DNA of 30,050 nucleotides, from the NCBI GenBank assembly GCA_044234625.1, contig JBIIIP010000026.1:1-30050 (forward strand), read 5' to 3'. Below are positions 23,508-30,041 of this stretch, one piece after another (the first letter of the stretch is position 1; every line of letters begins with the position of its first letter). Below the pieces are notes generated by a model that did no database searches, was not told the origin of the DNA, and worked only from the letters and a program-made list of their open reading frames with translations. The position numbers were made by a program, and so were the translations under genes. Source of the stretch: CACORA01 sp044234625. GTDB taxonomy: Bacteria; Planctomycetota; Planctomycetia; Pirellulales; UBA1268.

Positions 23508-23732
23508 GTGTCCGTCCGCATCGATTCATTAGGCATCGATCGCCTGAGCGTGCGCGATCGACTCGATCTTATTGAGCAGATCTGGGATAGCCTGCCGGAA
23601 CAGGTCGAACAACAGGACATTCCTGATTGGCATGTGGCGGAACTCGCCGCGCGTCGCCGCCGTGCCGCCGAATTGCCTGGCGTCGGCAAGCCGTGGCGGG
23701 AAGTGCTGGAGCGACTCGAGGGTGGTTCGTGA
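23508..23732 (+). CDS. cassette 9: RelB-like addiction-module antitoxin
   Basis: A 74-residue protein. GTG 23508 is chosen because AAGGAG lies eight bases upstream. The sequence LSVRDRLDLIEQIWDSLP followed by LAARRRRAAELPG and WREVLERLEG is the pattern of the short 'addiction module component' family that accompanies ParE/RelE toxins. The stop overlaps the toxin start (GTGA). About 100 bases of leader separate it from attC8, room for its own promoter, though none is convincing. Confidence 0.85.
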   Translation: MSVRIDSLGIDRLSVRDRLDLIEQIWDSLPEQVEQQDIPDWHVAELAARRRRAAELPGVGKPWREVLERLEGGS

Positions 23733-24025
23733 GTCTGCCGGTAATTCTGCGGCACGAGGCAGAGGTCGATATCCAGGGGGCCCGCGACCAGCTTGAGGCC
23801 GTTCGTGTTGGCCTCGGAAATCAGGTTCTTGCCCGTGTTCGGGAAGTGCTCGCCCGCATCGAAAAGATGCCGGAGTTGCATGGCAAGGTATGGGAAGATG
23901 TGCGTGCCGCGAGGCTGAAGCAGTTTCGGTATATCGTCTATTTCATCGTGCTCGAAGATCGTATCGAGGTGCTGGCTGTCCTCCATGGCGCTCGGGACCC
24001 TTCGGCGTGGCAATCCCGGGCATAA
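23729..24025 (+). CDS. cassette 9: ParE/RelE-type toxin
   Basis: A 98-residue protein from GTG 23729, overlapping the antitoxin stop. The ParE/RelE fold shows as ILRHEAEVDIQGARD, then VREVLARIEKMPELHG, LKQFRYIVYFIVLEDRIEVLAVLHGARDP. The strand-rich end with FRY-IVYF and VLHGARDP is the family hallmark. Members poison gyrase (ParE) or cut mRNA on the ribosome (RelE); which applies is not decided by sequence. Confidence 0.9.
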   Translation: MSLPVILRHEAEVDIQGARDQLEAVRVGLGNQVLARVREVLARIEKMPELHGKVWEDVRAARLKQFRYIVYFIVLEDRIEVLAVLHGARDPSAWQSRA

Positions 24026-24038
24026 AATCCGAGGGCGG

Positions 24039-24127
24039 GGCGAACCAAGCGATGCAGCGGACTCGCGATTAAATCGGGCGGCGTGGATAATCCGTTGGTC
24101 GCGAGCCGCTGATCGCCGGCGTTCTGG
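24039..24127 (+). repeat. attC9
   Basis: R'' GGCGAAC to R' GTTCTGG. Stem GCGAT/ATCGC; the central part reads GCGATTAAATC instead of GCGATAAAATC. Confidence 0.95.
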
Positions 24128-24155
24128 CAATGGTTCGCTGCAACCGGGGTAACTG

Positions 24156-24641
24156 ATGAATCCAACCGTTTACCTCGAAACCACGATCATCGGCTATCTT
24201 GCGATGCAGCCGAGCGGGATTCTGCGGATTGCCGCCAATCAGCAGACCACGCACGAATGGTGGAACGAGCATCGCCATCGGTTCGCCGTCTACGTCTCGC
24301 GATTCGTCGTCGGCGAGTGCTCCGCTGGTGATGCAGCCGCCGCGGCCGAACGTCTTCGTGTGTTAGCAGACGTGCCCCTTCTGGAGGTCTCGGCCGATGC
24401 GGAATCGCTCGCGGCTGCCTTGCTCGATGATGTGCCCTTGCCATCAAAAGCAGCCACCGATGCCCTGCATATCGCAGTCGCGGCCGTCAACGGTGTCGAG
24501 TATCTCTTGACCTGGAATTGCAGGCATATCGCCAATCCCGCCCTCAGGCCGCGGATCGAGTCCGTTTGTCGTAAAATGGGGTTCGAGCCTCCTGTGATTT
24601 GCACGCCTCAAGAGCTGCTGGAGATCGACAATGGAGCCTGA
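24156..24641 (+). CDS. cassette 10: PIN-domain protein (VapC-like toxin)
   Basis: A 161-residue protein from ATG 24156 after GGGGTAACTG. PIN-domain features: YLETTIIGYL at the N-terminus, where Glu stands at the usual first Asp; a Glu in VVGECSAGD; Asp in ATDALHIAVAA; and LLTWNCRHIANP. PIN nucleases cut tRNA or mRNA with bound metal. The substitution of Glu for the first Asp is common in this subgroup and may still bind metal. The gene order is toxin first, antitoxin second, the reverse of the usual arrangement. Confidence 0.85.
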   Translation: MNPTVYLETTIIGYLAMQPSGILRIAANQQTTHEWWNEHRHRFAVYVSRFVVGECSAGDAAAAAERLRVLADVPLLEVSADAESLAAALLDDVPLPSKAATDALHIAVAAVNGVEYLLTWNCRHIANPALRPRIESVCRKMGFEPPVICTPQELLEIDNGA

Positions 24642-24843
24642 TCCAGTCGTTGCCGAAGTTAGGGCTATCCGCGAGCAGTTGGCTGCCCGTCTTGGCTTTC
24701 GGATCCATGACATCGTTAAAGAAGCACAGCGGCAAGATGCTGTTGGCGACAGAAAAGTTGTCCGACTCCAGCCGCGACGCCCGATCGCGGTAGGCGTTCT
24801 CACGCAAGAGCCAGAACAAAGCGATGCAGCGGACTCGCGATAA
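24631..24843 (+). CDS. cassette 10: small antitoxin-like protein ending inside attC10
   Basis: A 70-residue protein whose ATG overlaps the PIN gene by 11 bases. The sequence DPVVAEVRAIREQLAARLG, then FRIHDIVKEAQRQDA is a pattern seen in short proteins that follow PIN toxins. The last residues (SDAADSR) and the TAA stop at 24841-24843 come from attC10. The antitoxin role is inferred from position and size. Confidence 0.75.
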   Translation: MEPDPVVAEVRAIREQLAARLGFRIHDIVKEAQRQDAVGDRKVVRLQPRRPIAVGVLTQEPEQSDAADSR

Positions 24844-24898
24844 AGTCGGTCCTGATGGAGCGCCCAAACTCGCGAGCCGCTGATCGGCGGCGTTCGCC
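24811..24898 (+). repeat. attC10
   Basis: R'' CCAGAAC to R' GTTCGCC. CTGATGG-type loop. GCGAT faces ATCGG, so the outer pair is mismatched. It provides the stop of the antitoxin-like gene. Confidence 0.93.
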
Positions 24899-24937
24899 GA
24901 GCGTAGAAAGCCCCGAGGTCGAGGCATTCCGATGTGG

Positions 24938-25312
24938 TTACTTCTTGGCGAAGTACCGCACATCCGGCAGGCCGCTGAAGTCCTCGTCGAGCGTCCAGAC
25001 CGTGGCACCGTGCTCTCGGGCCGCTGCCAGGATGATGCTGTCAGCCATGGGAAGCGAGTGCCGCAAACTCAAGGTAGCAGCGGCGAGAGCTCGCTGCACT
25101 GTGAGATCGACGATGCGGCCCCGCTGCATGGCCGCCACTCCCTGGATCGCTGCCTCCTCGCCAGCCTCGCGGAGCAGCACCTTGAACACCTCGTAGACCG
25201 AGACGGCGGGCACGATCAGCGACTCGAGATCCTCGAGAGCCGGCTCGAACACGCGGGCATGCCGCCCACCGGCGAAGTATTCCAGCCACCCGGACGAATC
25301 GACCACGTTCAC
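24938..25312 (-). CDS. cassette 11: PIN-domain toxin (VapC family), reverse orientation
   Basis: A 124-residue protein starting at GTG 25312 on the minus strand, its start overlapping the antitoxin stop (GTGA). VapC acidic residues are in place: VVDSSGWLEYF (first Asp), VSVYEVFKV (Glu), MADSIILAAARE (Asp) and VWTLDEDF (last Asp). Such PIN RNases usually cut tRNA or rRNA. The pair stands against the direction of the array, so it must have its own promoter; one is visible at 25566-25594. Confidence 0.92.
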   Translation of the reverse strand: MNVVDSSGWLEYFAGGRHARVFEPALEDLESLIVPAVSVYEVFKVLLREAGEEAAIQGVAAMQRGRIVDLTVQRALAAATLSLRHSLPMADSIILAAAREHGATVWTLDEDFSGLPDVRYFAKK

Positions 25313-25515
25313 AGCCGGTCCCCGTCGCGAACAAAGTCCGTCTTGATTCCCTTCACGAATGCCTTCAACTCGCGGATGTTCCGCTCCGGCACAAATTCCA
25401 GCCGCCCGGCATGCTCGATCACCTGCAGTTTCTGGCCCGGTCGCAGCCCAAGGCGTTCCCGAACGACCCGCGGAATCACGACCTGGAACTTCGGCGAAAT
25501 CGTGACGTGGTGCAT
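25309..25515 (-). CDS. cassette 11: AbrB/SpoVT-type antitoxin (VapB-like)
   Basis: A 68-residue protein from the ATG at 25515, with GGGAG seven to eight bases upstream. Residues 3-43 are an AbrB swapped-hairpin DNA-binding domain (TISPKFQVVIPRVVRERL, then LRPGQKLQVIEHAGRLEFVP). The remaining C-terminal residues would bind the PIN toxin. It likely represses its own promoter. Confidence 0.92.
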   Translation of the reverse strand: MHHVTISPKFQVVIPRVVRERLGLRPGQKLQVIEHAGRLEFVPERNIRELKAFVKGIKTDFVRDGDRL

Positions 25516-25565
25516 GCTGGCTCCCTGGTCGATGGAAAGGATCGATCGATACGTCGTACAACCGA

Positions 25566-25594
25566 ATTGTAATCGATGCCCGCGGCCTGAACAA
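25566..25594 (-). promoter_or_regulatory. candidate promoter of the reverse AbrB-PIN pair
   Basis: On the minus strand TTGTTC (25594-25589) and TACAAT (25571-25566) are 17 bases apart, about 50 bases before the antitoxin start. The ECF sigma gene starts in the other direction from the same short gap. Confidence 0.5.
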
Positions 25595-25617
25595 GCCGTG
25601 AACCTTTTGCCGCGTCG

Positions 25618-26223
25618 GTGGGAATACTTGTCATCGTGGCCGAATCCATTCCTGACGAAGCCGAATTGGTCCGCCGCACGCGCCGCGGCGACGTGGCTGC
25701 GTTTCGTGAACTCGTCGCAACTCACGCCGAGCCGCTCTGGCGGTGCGCAAGGGCTCTCTGCCGCGACGACCACGAAGCCGAGGACCTCGCCCAGGAAACG
25801 CTGGTCGAGGCCTGGCGGTCGCTCGCTCGATTCGACGAAAGTCGGCGGTTTTCGACCTGGCTCTACGGCATTCTCAGGCACAGGTTCCTGAAGGCGCGGC
25901 GGAAGCTGCGGCCCGTGGCAAGCGGAGAGGATCAGGCCGCCGACCGCCCCGGCCGCGACACCTCGCCGACGGTCGCCGCCGAACGTGCGGAAGAAGCGCG
26001 GCTCGTGCAGGCCGCCGTGGCCGCCCTGCCCGCCGAACATCGCGTGGTGGTGGAACTGCGGTTTTTCGCCGGTGCCTCGCTCGACGAGATCGCGACGCTC
26101 GTCGGCTGCCCGCTGGGCACCGTGAAGAGCCGACTGCATCACGCCCTCGAAAAACTCCGGCTTGGAAAAGAGGGCGTGAACCTTTTCAACGCAGCCGGGG
26201 AATCACCCGTGTCCACCCCGTGA
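25618..26223 (+). CDS. cassette 11: ECF-type RNA polymerase sigma factor
   Basis: A 201-residue protein from GTG 25618; GTG 25636 is an alternative and would leave VAESIPDEAEL at the N-terminus. Region 2 is seen as LVRRTRRGDVAAFRELV, then DDHEAEDLAQETLVEAWRSL and FSTWLYGILRHRFL. Region 4 is seen as LPAEHRVVVELRFFAG, then LDEIATLVGCPLGTVKSRLHHAL. There is no extra domain. It is followed by a zinc-finger anti-sigma gene, so it is probably held inactive at the membrane. The coding strand is as GC-rich as the host chromosome, unlike most cassettes here. Its target promoters are unknown. Confidence 0.93.
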   Translation: MGILVIVAESIPDEAELVRRTRRGDVAAFRELVATHAEPLWRCARALCRDDHEAEDLAQETLVEAWRSLARFDESRRFSTWLYGILRHRFLKARRKLRPVASGEDQAADRPGRDTSPTVAAERAEEARLVQAAVAALPAEHRVVVELRFFAGASLDEIATLVGCPLGTVKSRLHHALEKLRLGKEGVNLFNAAGESPVSTP

Positions 26224-26231
26224 GCCCGACC

Positions 26232-26753
26232 ATGAACGCCCAGCCATCTTCCTGCGACGCCCTGCACGAGCCGATCAGCCTGCTCGCGGCGGGATGCCTG
26301 CCGCCTGAGGAGCAGGCTGCCGTGCGCGGCCATCTCGACGGGTGCCAGGCCTGTGCCGCACGATTCGCCGAACTGACCGCCATGTGCGGCAGCCTCGCCC
26401 GCAGCCGTCCCGCAACGGCCCCCGCCGAGGCGATTCTCCGCCGGTGGGACGCGCTGGCGGCCGATGGCCTGCCACGCCCGCCGGCCCGGAGCACGCGGTC
26501 GCTTGCGCCTGCGCTCGCCGCCGCGATCGCGGCATCGCTGCTCTTGGCTGCCTGGTGGATGGCTGACCACCGGGCAACTCCGCCGCTGGCCAAAAGCCCA
26601 TCACGGATCCACCTCGCGATCCATGAGTTGGCACATGCGGACACCGATGCCGAGTTCGACGAAGCGCTGCGCCGGCACTACGGATCCGCCACGTTCGGTG
26701 CAACCGGTTCCACATCCCGTCCCCGAGACCTCTTGAAGGAGTTTCTGCAATGA
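26232..26753 (+). CDS. cassette 11: zinc-finger anti-sigma factor, membrane anchored
   Basis: A 173-residue protein from ATG 26232, eight bases after the sigma gene. The zinc anti-sigma motif HX3CX2C is HLDGCQAC (around 36-43), preceded by LAAGCLPPEEQ. A single membrane helix (LAPALAAAIAASLLLAAWWM) is at about 95-115. The outer part ends in SRPRDLLKEFLQ. It should bind and silence the sigma factor until a signal is sensed. Its stop overlaps the next start (ATGA). Confidence 0.9.
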   Translation: MNAQPSSCDALHEPISLLAAGCLPPEEQAAVRGHLDGCQACAARFAELTAMCGSLARSRPATAPAEAILRRWDALAADGLPRPPARSTRSLAPALAAAIAASLLLAAWWMADHRATPPLAKSPSRIHLAIHELAHADTDAEFDEALRRHYGSATFGATGSTSRPRDLLKEFLQ

Positions 26754-27979
26754 CAAGTCGCCGCGTGCTTTTCCTGGCCGGTGTCCTCGCCATGCCGACC
26801 ACTTTTTCCGGGGTTCTGACCGCCGCTGAACGGGCGGCAGTCGCGGCCGCAACCGCACCCAATGCCGCGGTCATCTACTGGCAGGCGTTCGCCCTGCTGC
26901 CCGAACCGCTCGCCGAACCGGAGAAGAAGAAGTATGACGCCGCAGTCGCCAATTCCGCCGCCCACGTGACGGACGATCTGAAGCCGATCGTCATGAGCTT
27001 CGAGGGTTCGCTCGCTGCGCTGCGCCGCGCAACGCGGGTCGCGGCGTGCGACTGGCATCTCGACTACGAAGCCGGCGCGGAATGTCAGTTGCCGCATCTG
27101 GAGAAGGCCCGGACGCTCTCCAAAGCGGCCCTGTTGCGGGCGCGACTCGAGTTTGCCGCCGGGAAGGCCGACGAGGCGATTGCGGATGTCATAGCCGTGC
27201 TCAAACTGGCCCGCGACTGCGGCAGCAGTCCGGTGCTTGTCTCGCTGTTGGTCGATGCTGCCATCGAGAAGTCGGCGACGGAGGTGCTCACGGCGAATCT
27301 GGGCCGACTGTCACCTGAACAACTTGACCAGTTGGCGGAAGTGATCGATGCCTTGCCGACAACGCCATCCCCGGCGGATTGCATCCGGCACGAGGGCAGA
27401 ACGTTCGGAGACTGGCTGGCGCGTGTGATCGATGCCGAGGCGGCAACGGTCGCCAACCCGAAGGCTGGCGGCAAGGTTGTGGCGGCCCTGTTCAGGGAGG
27501 TCCTTGCGGGGTCGGATGCCGACGCGAACGAAGCCGAGCGGCGCGAGATGTTCGAGATCCTTTCAGTCGCCGACGTTCGCGAGTCGCTCCGGCTCTTGCG
27601 GGCGGATTACGAATGGGCGGCCACCATCGCTGACATACCGGCGGCTGAACGTCGCGGCCGGTGGGCCGAGTTCGAGGCCGGAATCCCGAAAGCCGGACCT
27701 GCCGGCAGCCGCGAGCAGGCGATGCGCGTTTTATCCGACTTGTTGATGCCTGCCGTCGCGGGTTTCTGTGATGCTGTGGACGCGGCCGACGTGCGGCGGC
27801 AACTCCTGCTTCTGGCCATCAAGGTTCAGCGTCGGGGAGCTGATGCGATCCGTGGGAGCGCGATCCCGGGCCACGGGCCGGTGGAGTATCGTGCGACCGG
27901 CGCCGGCTTCGAACTCCGCTGCCAGCCCGGCTCCACCGACAAGCCCGTGGTGCTCCAGGTTGGCCACGCTTCCCCTTGA
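26750..27979 (+). CDS. cassette 11: exported helical protein of unknown function
   Basis: A 409-residue protein translationally coupled to the anti-sigma gene. A short signal-like N-terminus (RRVLFLAGVLAMPTTFSGVLTA) is followed by an all-helical region. One stretch (ALLRARLEFAAGKADEAIADVIAVLKLAR) resembles a TPR-type helix pair. I recognise no enzyme motif. Its position after sigma and anti-sigma genes suggests a periplasmic or surface partner, either sensing the signal or being the main target; this is inference. Confidence 0.8.
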   Translation: MTSRRVLFLAGVLAMPTTFSGVLTAAERAAVAAATAPNAAVIYWQAFALLPEPLAEPEKKKYDAAVANSAAHVTDDLKPIVMSFEGSLAALRRATRVAACDWHLDYEAGAECQLPHLEKARTLSKAALLRARLEFAAGKADEAIADVIAVLKLARDCGSSPVLVSLLVDAAIEKSATEVLTANLGRLSPEQLDQLAEVIDALPTTPSPADCIRHEGRTFGDWLARVIDAEAATVANPKAGGKVVAALFREVLAGSDADANEAERREMFEILSVADVRESLRLLRADYEWAATIADIPAAERRGRWAEFEAGIPKAGPAGSREQAMRVLSDLLMPAVAGFCDAVDAADVRRQLLLLAIKVQRRGADAIRGSAIPGHGPVEYRATGAGFELRCQPGSTDKPVVLQVGHASP

Positions 27980-27986
27980 CCGCGGC

Positions 27987-28075
27987 GGCGAACGAAGCGA
28001 TGCAGCGGACTCGCGATAAAGCCCGGCGGTGTGGATAATCCCAAGGTCGCGAGCCGCTGATCGCTCGCGTTCGAG
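27987..28075 (+). repeat. attC11
   Basis: R'' GGCGAAC to R' GTTCGAG. R'' is the exact reverse complement of the box GTTCGCC at 24892-24898, which shows that everything from 24893 to here is one cassette. Confidence 0.95.
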
Positions 28076-28082
28076 CTACCAA

Positions 28083-28481
28083 ATGACCTCGCGTTGCGTT
28101 CTCGTCGCCATTGCCTTGGTCATCAGTGGTCTCGTCGCGGTGCTAGCGGCAGGCCCTGTTCCCCGCCTGTGGAACATGACGGCCGAGTACGTCACTGCGG
28201 CTGTGATTCGCGACACCGAGGAGTATGTCGTCCGGTCTCAGGGCCGCTGGCCCCAGTCATTGGCGGATCTGGGCGAAGACCGTTCTCGCTACACGACCAT
28301 CAACTTTGCCATCGATCCAAAGTCGTCGTCGAAAGCCGATGTGGTGCGTGCGATCAGGCCGGTAAGCGGAAAATTCCTGACCTATCCGCACGCTGATCGC
28401 GATCTTGAGCGGTTATTCGCCACAATGCGTCGCGTCAGCGACGGGAAACTCGAACCACCCGATGCAATGGACTCGCGATGA
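28083..28481 (+). CDS. cassette 12: signal-anchored protein of unknown function
   Basis: A 132-residue protein from ATG 28083, the first start after attC11. The N-terminus is one hydrophobic segment (VLVAIALVISGLVAVLAAG), a signal anchor or signal peptide. The rest is soluble (TAEYVTAAVIRDTEEYVV, then GRWPQSLADLGEDRSRY, where W-P-x-S-L-x-D-L resembles pilin-like or DUF-type periplasmic proteins, weakly). The end (PPDAMDSR) and the TGA stop come from attC12, where GATAA of the other sites reads GATGA. Confidence 0.75.
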   Translation: MTSRCVLVAIALVISGLVAVLAAGPVPRLWNMTAEYVTAAVIRDTEEYVVRSQGRWPQSLADLGEDRSRYTTINFAIDPKSSSKADVVRAIRPVSGKFLTYPHADRDLERLFATMRRVSDGKLEPPDAMDSR

Positions 28482-28537
28482 AGCCCTGCGGTGTGGACAA
28501 TCTTCACGGCGTGAGCCATTGATCGGAATCGTTCGGC
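28449..28537 (+). repeat. attC12
   Basis: R'' CTCGAAC to R' GTTCGGC. Arms CCGATGCAATGGACTCGCG and CGTGAGCCATTGATCGG carry several differences from the other sites, yet stay paired through compensating changes. Confidence 0.93.
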
Positions 28538-28550
28538 AGGAGAAACTCGG

Positions 28551-28679
28551 ATGTCGTGGCGGCTGCTTTCCTGTGCAGTGGCAATGTGTTGGGCGATCGT
28601 CATTTCACCCAAGAGTGCACCCGCCCTGGATTTCTCCTTCAAGACAGTGACCGTTGATAAAGCAACATCTCTTCTGTAA
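28551..28679 (+). pseudogene. cassette 13: secreted-protein gene split by the IS element
   Basis: ATG 28551 follows GGAGAAACTCGG after attC12. The product begins with a signal peptide (MSWRLLSCAVAMCWAIVI, then SAPALDFSF). After KTVTVD the frame enters the left end of the IS256-family element and stops at TAA 28677-28679, giving 42 residues. On the far side of the element the frame resumes as ACC GTC GAG CAC TTT at 30034, so the intact gene would have read KTVTVEHF. The remaining part lies beyond the window. Confidence 0.8.
28650..28657 (+). repeat. left target-site duplication of the IS element
   Basis: ACCGTTGA directly precedes the element; the right copy at 30034-30041 is ACCGTCGA. Eight bases with one difference, of the length expected for the IS256 family. 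Confidence 0.65.
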
Positions 28680-28687
28680 ATGGCGGT
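28658..28687 (+). repeat. left terminal inverted repeat of the IS
   Basis: Starts TAAAGCAACATC; 22 of 30 bases agree with the reverse complement of the right end at 30004-30033. It supplies the premature TAA in the split cassette gene. Confidence 0.75.
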
Positions 28688-28700
28688 TTTCAGAGGTGGG

Positions 28701-29882
28701 TCATCTGGCTTCCATGTTCAGGTAGGCACGTTCAGTTTCCCAGTCGTCGCTGATTTCGGAGAGGACGGCGGAGGCGAGCCTCAGGAGGGAGGCCTCGTTC
28801 GGGAAGAGCGTAGCGACCCGCGTCCTTCGCTTGATCTCTTTGTTGAGCCGTTCGAGCCCGTTGGTCGTTCGGAGCCGCCGCCGGTGGGCGGCGGGCACTC
28901 GAAGGACGGTGAGGGCCTCGGGGACATTCTCGTCGAGCCAAGCCGCGAGTTGCGGAGCAGCTTTCTGGTAGCGGGTGACGACATCGCGGAGCCGCCGTTC
29001 GGCCTCGGCTGGCTCGTCGGCATCGAAGACGCGGCGGAGGTCGCCGGCGACCTCCGGTCGCATGGCGACCTTTGGCACGTGAGCCATCGCATTCTGCATG
29101 AGATGAAACTGGCAGCGTTGCCAAGGCACGCCGGCAAGGACGGCCTGCCGGGCGGCTTTGAGCCCGGCATGGTCGTCACTGACGACGAGTTTCACGCCGT
29201 GCATGCCACGAGAGACAAGACTTTCGAGGAACTTCCGCCAGTGGGTCTCGGCCTCGGAGAGTTGCACGCTGCAGCCGAGGATGCTGCGCTTGCCATCCGG
29301 GCCGACGCCGATCGCCGTGAGGAGGGCACAGGGCACGATCGCCCCGTCGTGACGCACTTTTTCGTAACGAGCATCGAGGATGAGATAGGTGATCTCGCCG
29401 ATCAGCCGGTTCCGCCAGGCGCCGAGCTGTTCGTCGAGTTCGGCCGCCGCGCGGCTCACCTGGGTCGAGGTGATCTCGAGGCCGCAGAGCTCCTCGACGA
29501 TGGCCGTGACCTTACGGGTGCTGACGCCCTGGACGTACATCTCGGCGACGGCGAGCGTCATCGCCCGTTCGCTGCGAACGCCCCGCTCCAGAGCCCGAGG
29601 GTAGAACGGCCGCCCGCTGTCGTCGCGGTAGCCGCGGGTCTGGGGAATCCGCAGGTCTACCTGGCCGACGCGGGTCTTTAGGGTCTTGGGTTTGAATCCG
29701 TTGGCGTAGCCTTGACGATCGGCAGTTCGCTGATGAGACTCGGCTTGGAGCACCTGCTCGCGCTCGATCTGCATCGCGTGATTCATGAGCGTGGCGAGGG
29801 CAGAGGCCATGGCAGATGGGCCGTGCTCGATGAGCAAGGCCGTGAGGTCGTTAATCGCCGGACATTCATCTTGGTGGGTCAT
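28701..29882 (-). CDS. IS256-family (mutator-type) transposase
   Basis: A 393-residue protein from the ATG at 29882, with AAGGAA just upstream; the frame stays open further upstream but without a ribosome site. DDE residues: D170 (LILDARYEKVR), D236 (VVSDDHAG) and E344 (TTNGLERLNKEIKRR). The C/H motif CQFHLMQN of the family is at 257-264. The N-terminus has NGFKPKTLKTRVG, typical of the group. It appears intact and so may still be active. Confidence 0.95.
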   Translation of the reverse strand: MTHQDECPAINDLTALLIEHGPSAMASALATLMNHAMQIEREQVLQAESHQRTADRQGYANGFKPKTLKTRVGQVDLRIPQTRGYRDDSGRPFYPRALERGVRSERAMTLAVAEMYVQGVSTRKVTAIVEELCGLEITSTQVSRAAAELDEQLGAWRNRLIGEITYLILDARYEKVRHDGAIVPCALLTAIGVGPDGKRSILGCSVQLSEAETHWRKFLESLVSRGMHGVKLVVSDDHAGLKAARQAVLAGVPWQRCQFHLMQNAMAHVPKVAMRPEVAGDLRRVFDADEPAEAERRLRDVVTRYQKAAPQLAAWLDENVPEALTVLRVPAAHRRRLRTTNGLERLNKEIKRRTRVATLFPNEASLLRLASAVLSEISDDWETERAYLNMEAR

Positions 29883-30003
29883 CGCAGGTTCCTTCTTGGT
29901 GGAGTAAGCACTTCCAAGAAAACCTCGATGGCCCACCTCTTCAACTCGGGCCGCCGGTGTGTTCCTTCCCTCGGCTCGCAAGCTCGCCTCGGTCAGGAAC
30001 ACA

Positions 30004-30033
30004 CCGGCGATTTACAGAAAGAATGTTGCACTA
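30004..30033 (-). repeat. right terminal inverted repeat of the IS
   Basis: Read on the minus strand it starts TAGTGCAACATTC and continues TTTCTGTAAATC, matching the left end at 22 of 30 positions. Confidence 0.75.
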
Positions 30034-30041
30034 ACCGTCGA
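30034..30041 (+). repeat. right target-site duplication of the IS element
   Basis: ACCGTCGA, one base different from the left copy ACCGTTGA at 28650-28657. The split cassette 13 gene resumes here. Confidence 0.65.

Larger units (their letters stand above)
28658..30033 (-). mobile_element. IS256-family insertion sequence
   Basis: A 1376-bp element with a single transposase gene on the minus strand and imperfect terminal inverted repeats, inserted in cassette 13. Both ends start with TA and share GCAACAT and TTCTGTAAAT. The limits were set by the flanking eight-base duplication. Confidence 0.8.

Noticed and set aside
25589..25616. GAAC...CGTC as an autoregulated ECF promoter for the sigma gene
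   Set aside because: The spacing of 20 bases is too long for the usual ECF pattern, and the start codon would follow at once.
25516..25617. A lost attC splitting cassette 11 into a toxin-antitoxin cassette and a sigma-factor cassette
   Set aside because: No R box pair or stem like those of the other sites is visible in this gap, and the outer boxes of the 3.2-kb unit match each other exactly.
17619..28537. Regularly repeated 88-90 bp palindromic sequence as a CRISPR array
   Set aside because: The repeats are too long and the intervals (about 280 bp to 3.1 kb) hold genes. R boxes, extrahelical bases and a nearby IntI identify attC sites.
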